DNA of 64,000 nucleotides from Saccharina japonica (Eukaryota; Sar; Phaeophyceae; Laminariales; Laminariaceae). Positions 11,948 through 23,500 of this stretch are shown here, piece after piece. The position numbers and the translations under genes are program-made. Numbering within the stretch: the stretch's first letter is position 1; every line of letters starts with the position of its first letter. The notes below the pieces were generated by a model. That model worked only from the letters and a program-made list of their open reading frames with translations, was not told where the DNA came from and made no database searches. The stretch is from positions 176,454 through 240,453 of the forward strand of contig MEHQ01001493.1 of the NCBI GenBank assembly GCA_008828725.1, given 5' to 3'.

Positions 11948-12425
11948 GCGTACTCATTTGTCGCTTGCCTTTGTCATTTGACCATTGACCACGCATCCCT
12001 TTCGAGACGGAGCACCGTTCCTACTCCTAGTAGAGACACCTCCAACATTTGGGTGCTCATTACGTTGTTTCCAAATATTACAAAAAAAAAATTTGCTAAT
12101 CCTATCCTCTTCCTGTTTCGCCTCCTTTGGCCGCCGTCTATCGCCTATGATAGCGATCTTTTTCTCGCTACTATTTAGTGTACCAAACTTCTCCATGTCA
12201 CATTCTTCTATTTTCCTCATTTCCTCTTCTAACACATCCCGCTCCTCCTTGTACATTTCACATTCTCCCACTTTGTGAATTCTACTCTCTATTGCTTTGC
12301 CACATGGGCACATCTGAGCATCTACTTCCTCCTCCTCCCGGCTACTGGTATACCTCTTTCTTCTTTCTGGCAGGTCCAGGTCCCCTACACAAAATCGCAG
12401 TTTCAGCGTGTTCGCGAAGTCCATT
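11948..12425 (-). mobile_element. 5'-truncated LINE with C-terminal zinc-knuckle-like domain and C-run tail
   Basis: The minus strand keeps about 155 codons. They contain MCPCGKAIESRIHKVGECEMY (C-x-C-x8-H-x4-C, as in the region after the reverse transcriptase of many LINEs), then KEERDVLEEEMRK and [20 protein letters not shown], a stop, and a tail ending caaatgagtac plus a C-run. It is 5'-truncated, as usual for target-primed insertion. Family membership of the ORF is by motif recognition only. Confidence 0.75.
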
Positions 12426-12429
12426 GGCG

Positions 12430-12632
12430 GGGGGGGGGGGGGGGGGGGGTGTACGCATGCCATGCATGGCCGTATTCGTATCACCATGGACCCTCGCATC
12501 CCTACAACGCCAGGGACGGAGCATGCATGTCGGGTTTTCACCGACCAGACAGACACTGCTGGCACCAAGCGCGAAGCGACGTGAGGTGTCGGCGAGTCGC
12601 ACGAAGGGTGAGCTGCATCCCACCTACGAGGG
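12430..12632 (-). mobile_element. SINE-like family B copy
   Basis: A G-run, tgtacgcatgccatgcatgg, ggttttcaccgaccagacag, aagcgcgaagcg and ggtgagctgcatccc. Sandwiched between two LINE copies. Confidence 0.7.
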
Positions 12633-12636
12633 CGGG

Positions 12637-13118
12637 GGGCGTACTCATTTGTTGCTTCCCTTTGTCATTTGACCATTGACCACGCATCCCTTCGAGACGG
12701 AGCACCGTTCCTACTCCTAATTTAGACACCTTCAACAGCAGTTTCTCGCCTGCGTTATCCCACCTTATTTCAGCTTGCCCTTTGGTTACTTTCTCCCGTA
12801 CAGCTCTATCAGCTATGGCTGGCAACCTCTTATTTGGCATGTTACTTACTTTATATTGCCATTTCAACTTACGCGCGTCTCTGCTTGTCTTAAGTGGGTA
12901 CAATCCCAGTTATGTTCTCAATGCTTTATACTCGTCGTACCTGAGCATCCTAGTATTTTTTTAGCTGCTGTCATCTGTACTGTTTCCAGCTGTTTCACGA
13001 ACATCGCGTCCCCGTTTATGTCACCCAGTTTTTTCGTCGCGCTGTACATCCAAAAATACCCACGAGCGAAACCACCACACATCATGAGTAACCTCGATAT
13101 TAGCTGCATTGCCGTCGC
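12637..13118 (-). mobile_element. 5'-truncated LINE, second subfamily
   Basis: The minus strand encodes QMTAAKKILGCSGTTSIK, YPLKTSRDARKLKWQYKVSN, MPNKRLPAIADRAVREKV and EIRWDNAGEKLL, a typical post-reverse-transcriptase region of LINE ORF2, with at least one frame break. It ends in the same ggtcaatggtcaaatgac tail and C-run as the other copies. Confidence 0.75.
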
Positions 13119-13342
13119 TTCCCCCCCGCGTGGGGCGTTAGAGGGCTGCGCCAGCCCACCTTAACAGACAGAGCCCAAGAGCGATAGGCTCTTCGCCGGT
13201 GCCGGAAGAAAAAGTCAGCTGCCGACCGACGGCGGTACTACGGGGAGGGCGCTTGCCGGTCCTCGCTTCTTCGGTTGCCAACGGGTGTTTGTTAGCCCTC
13301 TATCTTTTTCTCTTTTTTTTTGCGTTTTTTTCGTACGGAGTA

Positions 13343-13510
13343 CAGGACACTTAATAAGAAGAAACAGGAAAGCTGGCTCAGGCTGGATTTCTTATTTGAG
13401 AAAGGGCGCATTCTACACTAATTTCAATACAACGACTGTTGGATTTCTTATTTTACTCTTAAATCTCAGCCTGGCTTTCTTATCAGCCTGTTTTCCTATT
13501 AGGTGTCCTC
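13343..13510. mobile_element. MITE family 2, copy 2
   Basis: TA-flanked, ends caggacacttaataagaag and attaggtgtcctc. The internal sequence matches 19234-19403. Confidence 0.8.
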
Positions 13511-14469
13511 TACCAGGTACTGTATTTTGGAACACAATGCGCAAGTCCAGAAAAGCATCGTTTCCACCAAATCGAATCCAGTACGTACTTCAGTTCGATA
13601 ACTATAATAGAAGAGATATTCGTTTCAAGTGGGAAGAAAACATATATATATGTGTTAACATGTGTTAGCATTTGTTGTACATATGTGTCTTATGTGCAAC
13701 ATGTGTTAACCTGTGTTATATGTGTCTCGTACCATACATTGTAGAAGAGAAACATGAATAATATTGAAAATACAATACAAAACGATTTTATTCAAAAATA
13801 CCAGTATTTTTGTATTATTTTACCCTTTCAGACTGTTTCAGAACCCCAAAAATTATCTAACACTAATTCCAAGCACTTTGTCCTTAAAAACGGGGGACCG
13901 GTTCTTAAGGCGTTTTCAATATAGGGCCCCTTAACTTCAGCGGTATTCAGGACAATTTTGCCAACAATTTTGCCAACTTGCGCTCTCGCACTTTCCGCGC
14001 CGGATGATTAAATTTAAACGATGAAGAATCGAACAAGTTCTGTGCATAAATGCGTACCGGTATGCTACATGCTAAGCTAAGGGCCGTTCTGAAATTAAAG
14101 AAGTTTTTGTCGTTAATTTCCTTATTTTTTTTCCTGTTTTTTTTCTTGTTTTCAGATTTTCCTGTTTCCCCCCCCAAATACTACATTATTCGTGGAAAGC
14201 GTGCCTAAAATAATGTTTTGCCCTCTGTTGATTTCCCAAAATTTGGAAATATTATCCCGTTTCTCTTGAAAAAAAGAGAGAAAAATCTGGAACCAATACC
14301 ACAAATAACACATATTATTTTTGGAACAAAATTCTACGCAGCTCTCAAAGTTGAGTATCTACTATTCAATCGGTTGAACTCACAGCTGACGACGTATTTA
14401 TAATAATTTTATTTAATTAATTAAGCTCTTCGATTTCTTCATAGCAGTCTATGTACGTACGTACGTATA
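13511..14469. other. AT-rich stretch without a recognised gene
   Basis: Contains cttaagaac/ggtcccc elements near 13880-13910 resembling those at 20750, 26270, 28060 and 31120. Nothing coding is seen. Confidence 0.5.
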
Positions 14470-14579
14470 TATTACAGAGGACCATAGTAAATAAGACCTA
14501 CGGTGCATACAAAAACCTATATATTTAACTCTTTTTACTCACAAAATTTGGTCCTGTTTATTATGGTCCTCCGTAATAG
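14470..14579. mobile_element. MITE family 1, copy 2
   Basis: Ends attacagaggaccatagta and tatggtcctccgtaat, an inverted pair. Confidence 0.7.
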
Positions 14580-14761
14580 TATTATACCAGGTAGTATAGT
14601 GCATAAAAGCCGGGTTCGAGCCACATCCCTCACAGACGCCACAGCCCAAACAGCTATTATTAATGTTTCAGACGAGAATCACTATGATATAGGAAGAGAC
14701 CCCAATTTGTACATGTATGCCGCCGGCCACGCAACAATCAGTCAAACTTGGCGAAAACAAA

Positions 14762-14833
14762 TTCTCTCGCCGAGATTCGAACTCGGGGTACCAGCTTCAA
14801 AGGCTGGTGTGATAACCACTACACTACGAGAGA
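14762..14833 (-). tRNA. tRNA-Gln (TTG)
   Basis: The minus strand folds into a 72-nt cloverleaf: acceptor TCTCTCG/CGAGAGA with discriminator A, D arm containing TAGTGGTTA, anticodon stem CCAGC/GCTGG with loop CTTTGAA (anticodon TTG), and T arm CCGAG/CTCGG with loop TTCGAAT. A-box and B-box (GAGTTCGAATCTC) sequences are present. A T-run follows the 3' end (14752-14761 on the minus strand), fitting a pol III terminator. No intron; no encoded CCA. Confidence 0.93.
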
Positions 14834-15718
14834 ACACGTTGTATGACGCTGAGAGGTGACGGCCAACAGCGTTAATATATAATAACAGAACAAAAAACAA
14901 ATATGAACAGCAGTACACCTGAAATACTACAGCAGTTGTATATGCACGTATATACTACAATTACTATTGGTTTATAGTATATAGTGTTGTACCGGTACGA
15001 GTATACGAGGAGTGAACGGCAGGGATAACAATGAATCAATGATGATGCATCGTTTCGCAAAAAGAATATCAACTCAGCACTAGCAAGCAGCACCTTACAG
15101 AGTACGAGGTAAGTATATAATAATTACTACATGTGTACGGTCACCAGCTCGCGAGTATGTGGGCAAGAGTCAACATGTACACATCCAGCCAACCGGCGTG
15201 TTACATAGAGGACTCCCCAAAGCTGCTGCAGATCGCTGCTGTTACGATACGTATGTGTGTACTCGTACACCGTACAACGACGCCCCATAAGATACATTCA
15301 CCACATCAAGTGGTTTTGGTGGTGGTGTGTACCACCACTGGGGCATTAGGTCCATACAGGTACTGCTCCCTACGCGCCAAGAGAGCAGCATGCTGGTCAG
15401 CACTTACTGTTGTCGCTGCTGCTGCAGAGACTCTGCTGCTGAGACTGAGAGCGTGGGTGCGGAGCTCCTACAATTCCTACAAGTCAACATAACAATAACG
15501 CCTTTCAGATTGCTACATGGAAACCCGGGGATGTGGACAGCTGGGCTTTCCGCAAGCACTGCTGTTTTTTGGTCACGTGTAGTAACTCAAGTTCGCAGGC
15601 ACCAGGAATTGCGTGTGTCCTGAGAGGCACTCGTTGGCGCAGCTTGAGTCTATGAGCTACTAGAGGGGGGCCGCCTGCTTGCGCTTAAGGGTGAGGGAAT
15701 GCTGCAGGTCTATCGGCG
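14834..15718. other. Intergenic or 5' region, CAG/CTG-rich, no gene assigned
   Basis: Contains gtac/tac-rich palindromes and CTG-rich blocks. No conserved protein was recognised on either strand. Confidence 0.4.
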
Positions 15719-15864
15719 ATATGGTCATGGGATTGGGGCACGCAACGAACTCATCTTGGTTGTTCGTTGTCGCAGCGCTCGCGTTGCTTCTCAGCACTAG
15801 GGGCAGCAGTAGCCTCTACGGGCATGCTCGCGGTCTTCGGTCGCCGCTTCCAGCGTTCGTGAGG
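15719..15864 (+). CDS. Possible targeting-peptide exon upstream of purF (speculative)
   Basis: ATG at 15719 opens MVMGLGHATNSSWLFVVAAL followed by ALLLSTRGSSSLYG, a signal-peptide-like start with a hydrophobic core. A donor (gag|gtgggt) after 15864 leaves two bases of a codon, which fits a candidate acceptor (acgaacag) at about 17416 leading in frame, without stops, through Ser/Thr/Arg-rich sequence to the purF Met-Cys-Gly. This could be a plastid-targeting extension, or chance. No transcript evidence is available. Confidence 0.2.
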
Positions 15865-16332
15865 TGGGTCGTTCTACTGCTGCTGTTGCTGCTCTTGTGC
15901 CTCGATGCTGCTGAGCTTTGGGGTCGTGTGTTGACAGCATTTCAGTCCTGCTGTACCTGCTGCTGCTGCTTGTGTGTCGACTTTCCATGATCCTAATGCC
16001 GTAATAAAAGCAAGATACTTCACAGAGTTGACAGTCTCGCCATCGTCTGTGAAAATATGACGAGTACGTACGTATGCATACATACGCGTATGATAACATC
16101 AGCCGCTTTTGGAACTGCTGTCATACTGCTGCTCCTGCTGTATTGGGCCCTGCTTCTGCTTTCCTCGACTGCTGTGCGTCACACAACTGATGGTGTGACA
16201 CAGGTGGTGGTGGCGGTAGTGGTGGCGGTGGTGGTGGTGGTGGCGAGGGTGACGATGGTGGTTTTGGTGGTGGTGGTGGTGGTGGTGGTGGGGATGATAA
16301 CATTTTGTAACCCCTAGCTGAAAAAGCCGAGG

Positions 16333-16612
16333 GGCACCCCCAAACCCTAACCCTAACCCTGGCCCTATACACCACCTCTACCCCCTACCCCTGCCTGCCC
16401 CTAACGCCGAATCGTGCACTCGGATAGCTGCATAGGGCATCATATTCCTTAGATTATATATAACATGTCAGCTGTGAGTTCGACTAATTGAGTGGTGGGT
16501 ACTCAAGTTGAAGTCTGCAGCTATCATATGCTCTGTGTATCATAGCTGTCTGAGGGCAGGGGTGGGGGGTAGAGGTGGTGTATACGGTTTGGGATAGGGT
16601 TGGGGAGTGCTT
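16333..16612. repeat. Inverted repeat with telomere-like motif
   Basis: Arms of about 55-60 bp: 16333-16400 (ccctaaccctaaccct, then tatacaccacctctaccccc) and the complementary 16553-16612. A loop of about 150 bp is itself partly complementary. May be a MITE or a rearranged subtelomeric fragment. Confidence 0.65.
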
Positions 16613-16674
16613 CTCGGCCTTTTCAGTGGTGGCAGTTGGTGTTGGTGTTGGTGTTGGTGGCGGTGGTGGTGGTG

Positions 16675-17175
16675 GGGGGGTGTACTCATGTCGTGCTTGA
16701 TCGTAGTCGTATGACCATAGACCCTCGCATCCCTACAATACCGGGACGGAGCACGTTGGGTTTTCACCAACCAGGCAGACATTGCTTGCACCACGCGCGA
16801 AGCGCCGTGAGGTGTTGGGCGAGTCGCATGCAGGGTGAGCTGCATCCTACTAAGAACCGCTTGTGAGGCGGGCTTGCATATGGACGACAGCCCTCATTGA
16901 ATTGATTTGATTTCTGGCGTGGCAACTTCCAGAGACAGCAATGGGTAGTACTATGTATCTGCCTCGTATTAATAGGTGCCTTACCATATACACACTACGT
17001 GATACGATCATTCCCCTTGTGCGGAGTTGAGGTTCTCAACCCCGCACAAATGATCTAACAATACCGCCAGCCTTGGTGAATGCCGAAAAAAAACAAAAAA
17101 AGGTACCCTGGTTGTCTAGCTCACGCAGTGAGAGGCGTGTTTTACAGCGTTGTCGCCAACCGACGCCAACCCAAC
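16675..17175 (-). mobile_element. SINE-like family B, near full length (about 490 bp)
   Basis: Begins (minus strand) near ggttgggttggcgtcggttg and passes a hairpin formed by the two ttgtgcggag/ctccgcacaa-type segments. It then reads gcaagcccgcctcacaagcg and ggttggtgaaaacccaacgt, ending gacatgagtacaccccccc. Close relatives lie at 22496-22990 and 33533-34030. Confidence 0.75.
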
Positions 17176-17491
17176 CTATAAACATATACCAGTACCATAT
17201 TTATAGGGAGGGGGGGGGTGTTATCTTTTTTTCTTGATTACAGTATACGGAAGGGGGGTGTTATCTTATTATCTTGATTGCAGTATACGGGGGGGGGGGG
17301 GGTGGTATCATGTTATCACCCGGGTGATGTGGTATATACGTTCGTGTCCTGACTTCTATACCGCTGCTGTTTATTTACACTGCTGCTGTTACGTATTCTA
17401 CGATATCAACGAACAGGTGGAATCGACTGCCGTCTCCTCGAACTACCAGCTCCTCCTCCTCCTCCACCACATTCTGCTCTTCAGCACAAGC

Positions 17492-17647
17492 ATGGAACCG
17501 CTCCAACCGCTGGGTAACCGCGGTACCAAAGCCAAAGGCGGGGGGAAGGCGACCATCGCGCCGACAACAACGGGGGGGGCGGAGGCGTGGAGAGGGGGGT
17601 GGCCCGATAATGTGCGGAGTGATCGGCATCCTGCTCGCCGATCGTGA
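17492..17647 (+). promoter_or_regulatory. Overlapping upstream ORF before the purF start
   Basis: An ATG at 17492 in another frame opens 51 codons that run past the purF ATG (17610) and stop at 17645-17647. If the mRNA includes it, it could reduce purF initiation. An 8-G run inside makes the frame uncertain. Confidence 0.3.
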
Positions 17648-17916
17648 TGCCCAGGTGTCTCCCGAGCTGTACGACGGGCTGACGATTCTGCAGCACCGAG
17701 GGCAAGATGCGGCGGGGATTGCGACGTCGGATGGGCGCAAGATGTTCTTACGGAAGGATAAAGGGCTGGTAAGGTTAAATTTGCTTTCGTTGTTCACGTA
17801 GTGGTATTGGTAGTGTAGGAGTAGTGGTAATAGTAGTTGTAGTAGTGGTGGGGGTGGTAGTGGTAGTAGTAGTGGTAGTAGTAGTGGTAGTGGTAGTAGT
17901 AGTGGTAGTGGTAGTG

Positions 17917-17998
<82 letters not shown>

Positions 17999-18029
17999 AA
18001 GTAGTAGTACGAGTAGTAGTAGTAGTAGT

Positions 18030-18061
<32 letters not shown>

Positions 18062-18111
18062 TAGCAGCAGTAGTGTTGGTGTTGGTGGCATTAATAGTAG
18101 TGGTAGTCGTC

Positions 18112-18199
<88 letters not shown>

Positions 18200-18610
18200 C
18201 AGTAGTAGCAGTAGTAGTAGTAGTAGTAGTAGCCGTAGTAGTATTTGTTGTCGTTGGGAATACTAAGCAGTAGATATCAGTAAACATATATAAATATGGT
18301 TGCTCAGGCTGAACACTATTACTACTAATACTAGAACGTTGGGAATGAGGAGCGCGACACATGCTCCTAACTGGTCAAGCTCGACATACACAAACAGAGC
18401 ATGTGCAATGCAAGAACCCAACTTGACGCAGTAGCAGTACTACTCGTAGTGTAAAACTACTGCTGCTGCCACTACTGTTACTTCTACAGTACTGCTACTA
18501 TTAATACTACTGCTACCAACACTACTATTATGGTACTTCTACTACTACTACCACTACTACTTTTATGTTACTATTAATACCACTACTCGTACTACTACTA
18601 CTACTATTAA

Positions 18611-18669
<59 letters not shown>

Positions 18670-20477
18670 CTGCTCCTCCTCCTCCTCCTCCTCCTCCTCC
18701 TCCTACTACCACCACCGCTAGCTGACAGTAGTCCGGTGGCCCCTGTCTATCGACACACTCAACAGGCGCGCGACGTGTTTGGCGTGGAGAACATGTCGGG
18801 ACTGTGCGGAGCCTACGGGGTGGGGCATGTGCGGTATCCCACCAGCGGCTGCAACAGCGTCGAAGAAGCACAGGCAAGTCAAATCTCATTAGTATTGTTT
18901 TTTTTTCTTATCAGCATACCAGGGTACTTTTTTTGTCTTGTTATTCCATCCCATTTGTTATCATCGCCCTTCTTTTGTCCACCTTCCTAGTCGTAACGCA
19001 GGGCTGGGATCGCATTGCAGGCTCTTCTCCCCGCTCGCCACGGCGGTACGTACCTGTTTTTTTTTGTTTCGTGAGAAGGGTTCAGCCCTTCCCTCCCTCG
19101 TGGACTCGCGTATATTTTTTTGTCTGCAAACTATCACGCAGCTTGCAACGATTAGTTTCGACCGTACAATCGGCCAAACTCACAGATGACGTATTTTGTT
19201 ATGAATAATTCCCTAAATATTGAGAATACAGTACAGGACACCTAATAAGAAACAGGGAAGTCTGGTCCACCGGGCTGACTTTTCTTGTTTGAGAGAGGGG
19301 TGCTTTCTACACTAATTTCAAGATAACGACTGCCGAATTTCTTGTTTTTACTCCAAATCTCAGCCTGGCTTTCTTATTAGCCTGTTTCTTATTAGGTGTC
19401 CTGTACTACTGTATGTCCCATGAAGAACTACCACTGTGTTCCGCAATATAATCAACGTTGGTATAGTAGTAATTAATACAAACGGTGCTTAAATTTTGGA
19501 ACATAGTGGTACAACAATAGCCGCCCCCGGCATCGTCGGCGTCCGTTTCGTGCGCTGCTGACTGCTGTTGCCTCGTCCAAGAAAGTTCCAAGTATGTATT
19601 TTTCTCTGAAATTTCCATGAAGGTACATCTGCGTTAGCGTCATACGGAACGAGCGCCGCTCCTGTGTTATCTGCGACCCTACGATCCTGCTGTAGACTTC
19701 TGCAGAGAGAAAAAAAATACCAGGTAAAATACCTGGTAAACGTAAAATTACGAGTGTACGGCAATATGTGGAATGGTACTGTTATCATGCTCTGCTGTAT
19801 GGCGCGTCGTGCTCCATACTCGGGTTTCGGTATCAATTCGGCGTTTTCCTCCCGGGTGTCTGTGACTTTTTTTCCCTCTTTTTTCCCCTGTTGACAGCCG
19901 TCTGGAAACAGTGTATCGCACACTATGCACCATGCTTGGGTTTCCAGAAACACTTCGGCGCTTTCCTACGGGACGTCCGTGACTTTGTGTTTTTTTTTCT
20001 CGTTGAAAACCATTTCGGAACAACGTTCCCCATGGCGTACATCTCGCTTTGCTCGTCTGAGACGATGAGGCCTAATGGTGTATCGCATACCCCGTGCTCG
20101 GGTTTCCAGTAACGCTTCGGCGTTTTTCTTCTGGGTGTCCGTGACTTTGTGTGTTTTTTTCTCCCGTTGACAGCCGTTTCGGAACAATGATCCCATGGCG
20201 TATACCTCGTTTCGCTCGTCTTAGAAGAGTGGGCCTAATGGTGTATCGCACATCATACAACCGTGCTCGGGTTTCCAGTAACACGTCGGCGTTTTCCTTT
20301 AGGGTGTCCGTGACTTTGTGTGTGTTTTCTCGTTGACAGCCGTTTCGGAACACCGTTACCATAATGTATACCTTGTTTCGCTCGTCTTGAAAGAAAGGGC
20401 CTAATGATGTATCGCACGCCATACGCCGTGCTCGTGTTTCCAGTAACACTTCGGCGTTTTCCTTCCGGGTGCCCATC

Positions 20478-20511
<34 letters not shown>

Positions 20512-23500
20512 CCCCTCGATTGACAGCCGTTTCGGAACAACGTCCCCGTCGGGTTTTGCGTTGCGCACAACGGCCACGTCAGCAACGGGCAACTTCTTCG
20601 CGACCAGGTAGATACTCGTATGATACACTCATACTCGTTTTTTTTTTATTTTGCCCTCCGGTAATGTATGGTGCGTGCGTGTTCAAGCCCGACTTGCATC
20701 GGATACAGTGGGAACGCCGACTTAAGAGTGGTTAGTGTGGTACAGCAGGCCGGAAACAAATCCCTTAAGTCCTTGAGGACTGGTCCCACATACATATGTG
20801 GGGATAAACTACTGGGAATAAGTGTGTGGGATACTTTTTTTTTCTGTTTAATGGGTCAACTAGCCTTCTCTCTTACCCACAGTGGGAATGTATAGGTTTA
20901 TTGGTGTAGGCGGGTCCAGTTGATTTGTCCTCTCTTAACTGTAAGTATTCTCTTATATAGGGTACCACCTCTCTTGACTCGGGGTACCCACTGTATCCTC
21001 TAATACCGCAGTAGTACTTGTGTTACGAGGGACCATAGTAAATAGGACCAAGTACTGTTAGTAAAACGATGTGAATATATAGGTTTTGGGGTGTACCGTA
21101 GGGCCTATTTACTACATACAGTAGTGTTCACTATGCTCTCCCGTAATAATCCAGTAGTAGTCTCTCTTCTGTCACTTGTTGTTGTTGTTGTCTTCACATT
21201 AAACCCGTTCTTTCTACTCAACCACATCAGTACACCCAGTGCCTGTCCTGATTCCCAATCCTTCGAAGAGAGATACAAATTCTGTGGTCACAGATTGTGA
21301 AACAGAGAAAAACCAAAACAAAATAAACGCAAATTAATGGGTAAAGCAAGTGAGATGCGTAACGTACCGGGTACGAGAACACAGCGACACGAGCCGAACC
21401 AAAAAATAAGAACACACTCTGAACCAAGAAATATTACGCTTTCCCCTGTTGGAGGCTCATGCTTACACCCTTGGCAAGCTCTCGTTTACCGTGAGTAGTA
21501 CCTGGTAAGTAGGCAGGTGGCCCCTTTGAAGGGACCCTATTACTATTATTTATGAATAGTGCGTACGGTACCAACTCTGATAACTGACTAATAGTACTTT
21601 AAAATTGACTTACGAATACTCGTACATATATAGTACTAATGACTTGCCAGGGTATGGGTATTACTAATGACTTACTAATAGTACTACGATGTACCAGGTG
21701 TTAATAATGACTCACCAATAGTACTAATGACTTGCCGATAGTACTAAAGTACTAATGACTTAATACAGTAATAATGACTTACGAATAGTACTACGATGTA
21801 CCAGGTGTTAATAATGACTTACCTAATGACTTACTAATAGTACTATTAATAATGACTTACGAATGACTTACTAATAGTACGAATGACGTAGTAACAGCAC
21901 CAATGACTTACAAATAGTATAGGGCCCCTCAGAAAGTCCAAGTGTTACCTCTCTCTTAAACCGTAACACACGCCAAGAACCCCCCCCCTCCCCCCTCCAA
22001 TCATGGTATGGGTCTCAGAAGTAAAAGCTTGTGCGTTCGTTTTGATCCGTCACAGCTTTCGGCGACGAGGCACCTGATCACCGACTCCGACACCGAATTA
22101 ATCTCGGAGATTTTCGGCATGGAGCTGGCGGCGAGAAGGCCGGCCATTGGCCCGCCGGTAACGTCCGAATTGCTTTTCGAAGTCGTACAGGTGCGCGGTT
22201 TTGCTTGTTGTGTTTTGGCATGCGGCGGGGGGGCGGGGGGGGGGGAGGGGAGGGGCGTACTCGTTTGTTGCTTGTTGTCTTGGTCAATTTGACCATTGAC
22301 CACGCATCCCTTTCGAGACGGAGCAACGTTTCCACTCCTATTAATAATAGAGACATATGTACACGCCTCCAACGTGTGGGCGCTCCATGCGTTTTTTTTT
22401 TGTTTTCCGTATATGACACAAGAATTAAATATTTGTCTTAGCCCCTTCCTGCTTCGCGTTTTCTGGCCATCATTTATCTCCTAGGATAGTGAAGGGGGGA
22501 GGGGGTGTATGCATGTCGCGCATGGCCGTAGTCGTATGACCATAGACCCTCGCATCCCTGCAATGCCGGGACGGAGCACGTTGGGTTTTTACCATCCAGG
22601 CAGACATTGCTTGCACCAAGCGCAAAGTGCCGTGAAGTGTTGGGCGAGTAGCGTGGAGGGTGAGGTGTGCATCTTAGTAATAACCGCTTGTGAGGCGGAC
22701 TTGCATATAGACGACAGCCTACAATGACTTGGCTTGATTCTGGTGTGGCCACTTCCAGAGAGAGCGATGGGTATACTAATGTATCGGCCTCCTGGGTGCC
22801 TTACCGTATACACACTACGTGATACGATCATTCCCCTTGTGCGGAGTTATGGTTCTCGACCCCGCAAAAATGATCTAACAAGACCGCCAGCCCCGGTGAC
22901 CGCCAAAAAAAAAAACGGTGCCCTGGTTGTCTTGCTCACGCAGTTAGAGGCGTGTTATACAGCGTCGTCGCCAACCGACGCCAACCCAACATATGTACCA
23001 GGTATAGATATAGGGGGGGAGGGGGAGTATACTCGATATTCATGCATGGCTGTAGTCGTACGACCATAGACCCTCGCATCCCTACAATTAGGGGTAAAAG
23101 GACTGAACGCAGAAAGCGATTGGTTGAGGGCAGTAGAGTCCCACCAGTTACCCGACACCATGGTTGACGCATACTGTACACGACACAAATACGACTAACC
23201 CACTTACAGCAAAAAAGGACCTCATGTAGGGTGTGAATCCCTTCTAGAGAGCATGCTCCCACACTTATTTCAAGTATGTTTTACCAAACACGTGGTTGGA
23301 ATGACGCATGCTATACACGGTAGGAGACGCGCCCTACGTGCAGGAGCAACCGGCGAAACGTTTTGTGCAGGATGCCGGTTTTAATGGGTGAGGCTGGCCT
23401 TTTGGGCCGCATGTTTTTTTGTTTTCGGAAAAACGCCATCAAAACACGCGGGGCGGAGACGCGTGGCTGCCCCTGCCGACCTCGTGCCCCTCAAAGGGTT

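Noticed and set aside
11068-11988. Open frame across the N gap
   Set aside because: Exists only because Ns hide stops.
14600-14640. B-box-like ggttcgagcc suggesting a second tRNA
   Set aside because: No cloverleaf or A-box can be formed around it.
16612-16630. gcttctcggcctttt, a 15-base match to the U2 snRNA 5' region
   Set aside because: The next bases do not continue as U2 (no ggctaagatc), so it may be chance or a tiny fragment.
17775-18362. Long open frames of poly-Thr, poly-Val or poly-Leu
   Set aside because: They are products of trinucleotide arrays inside purF intron 1.
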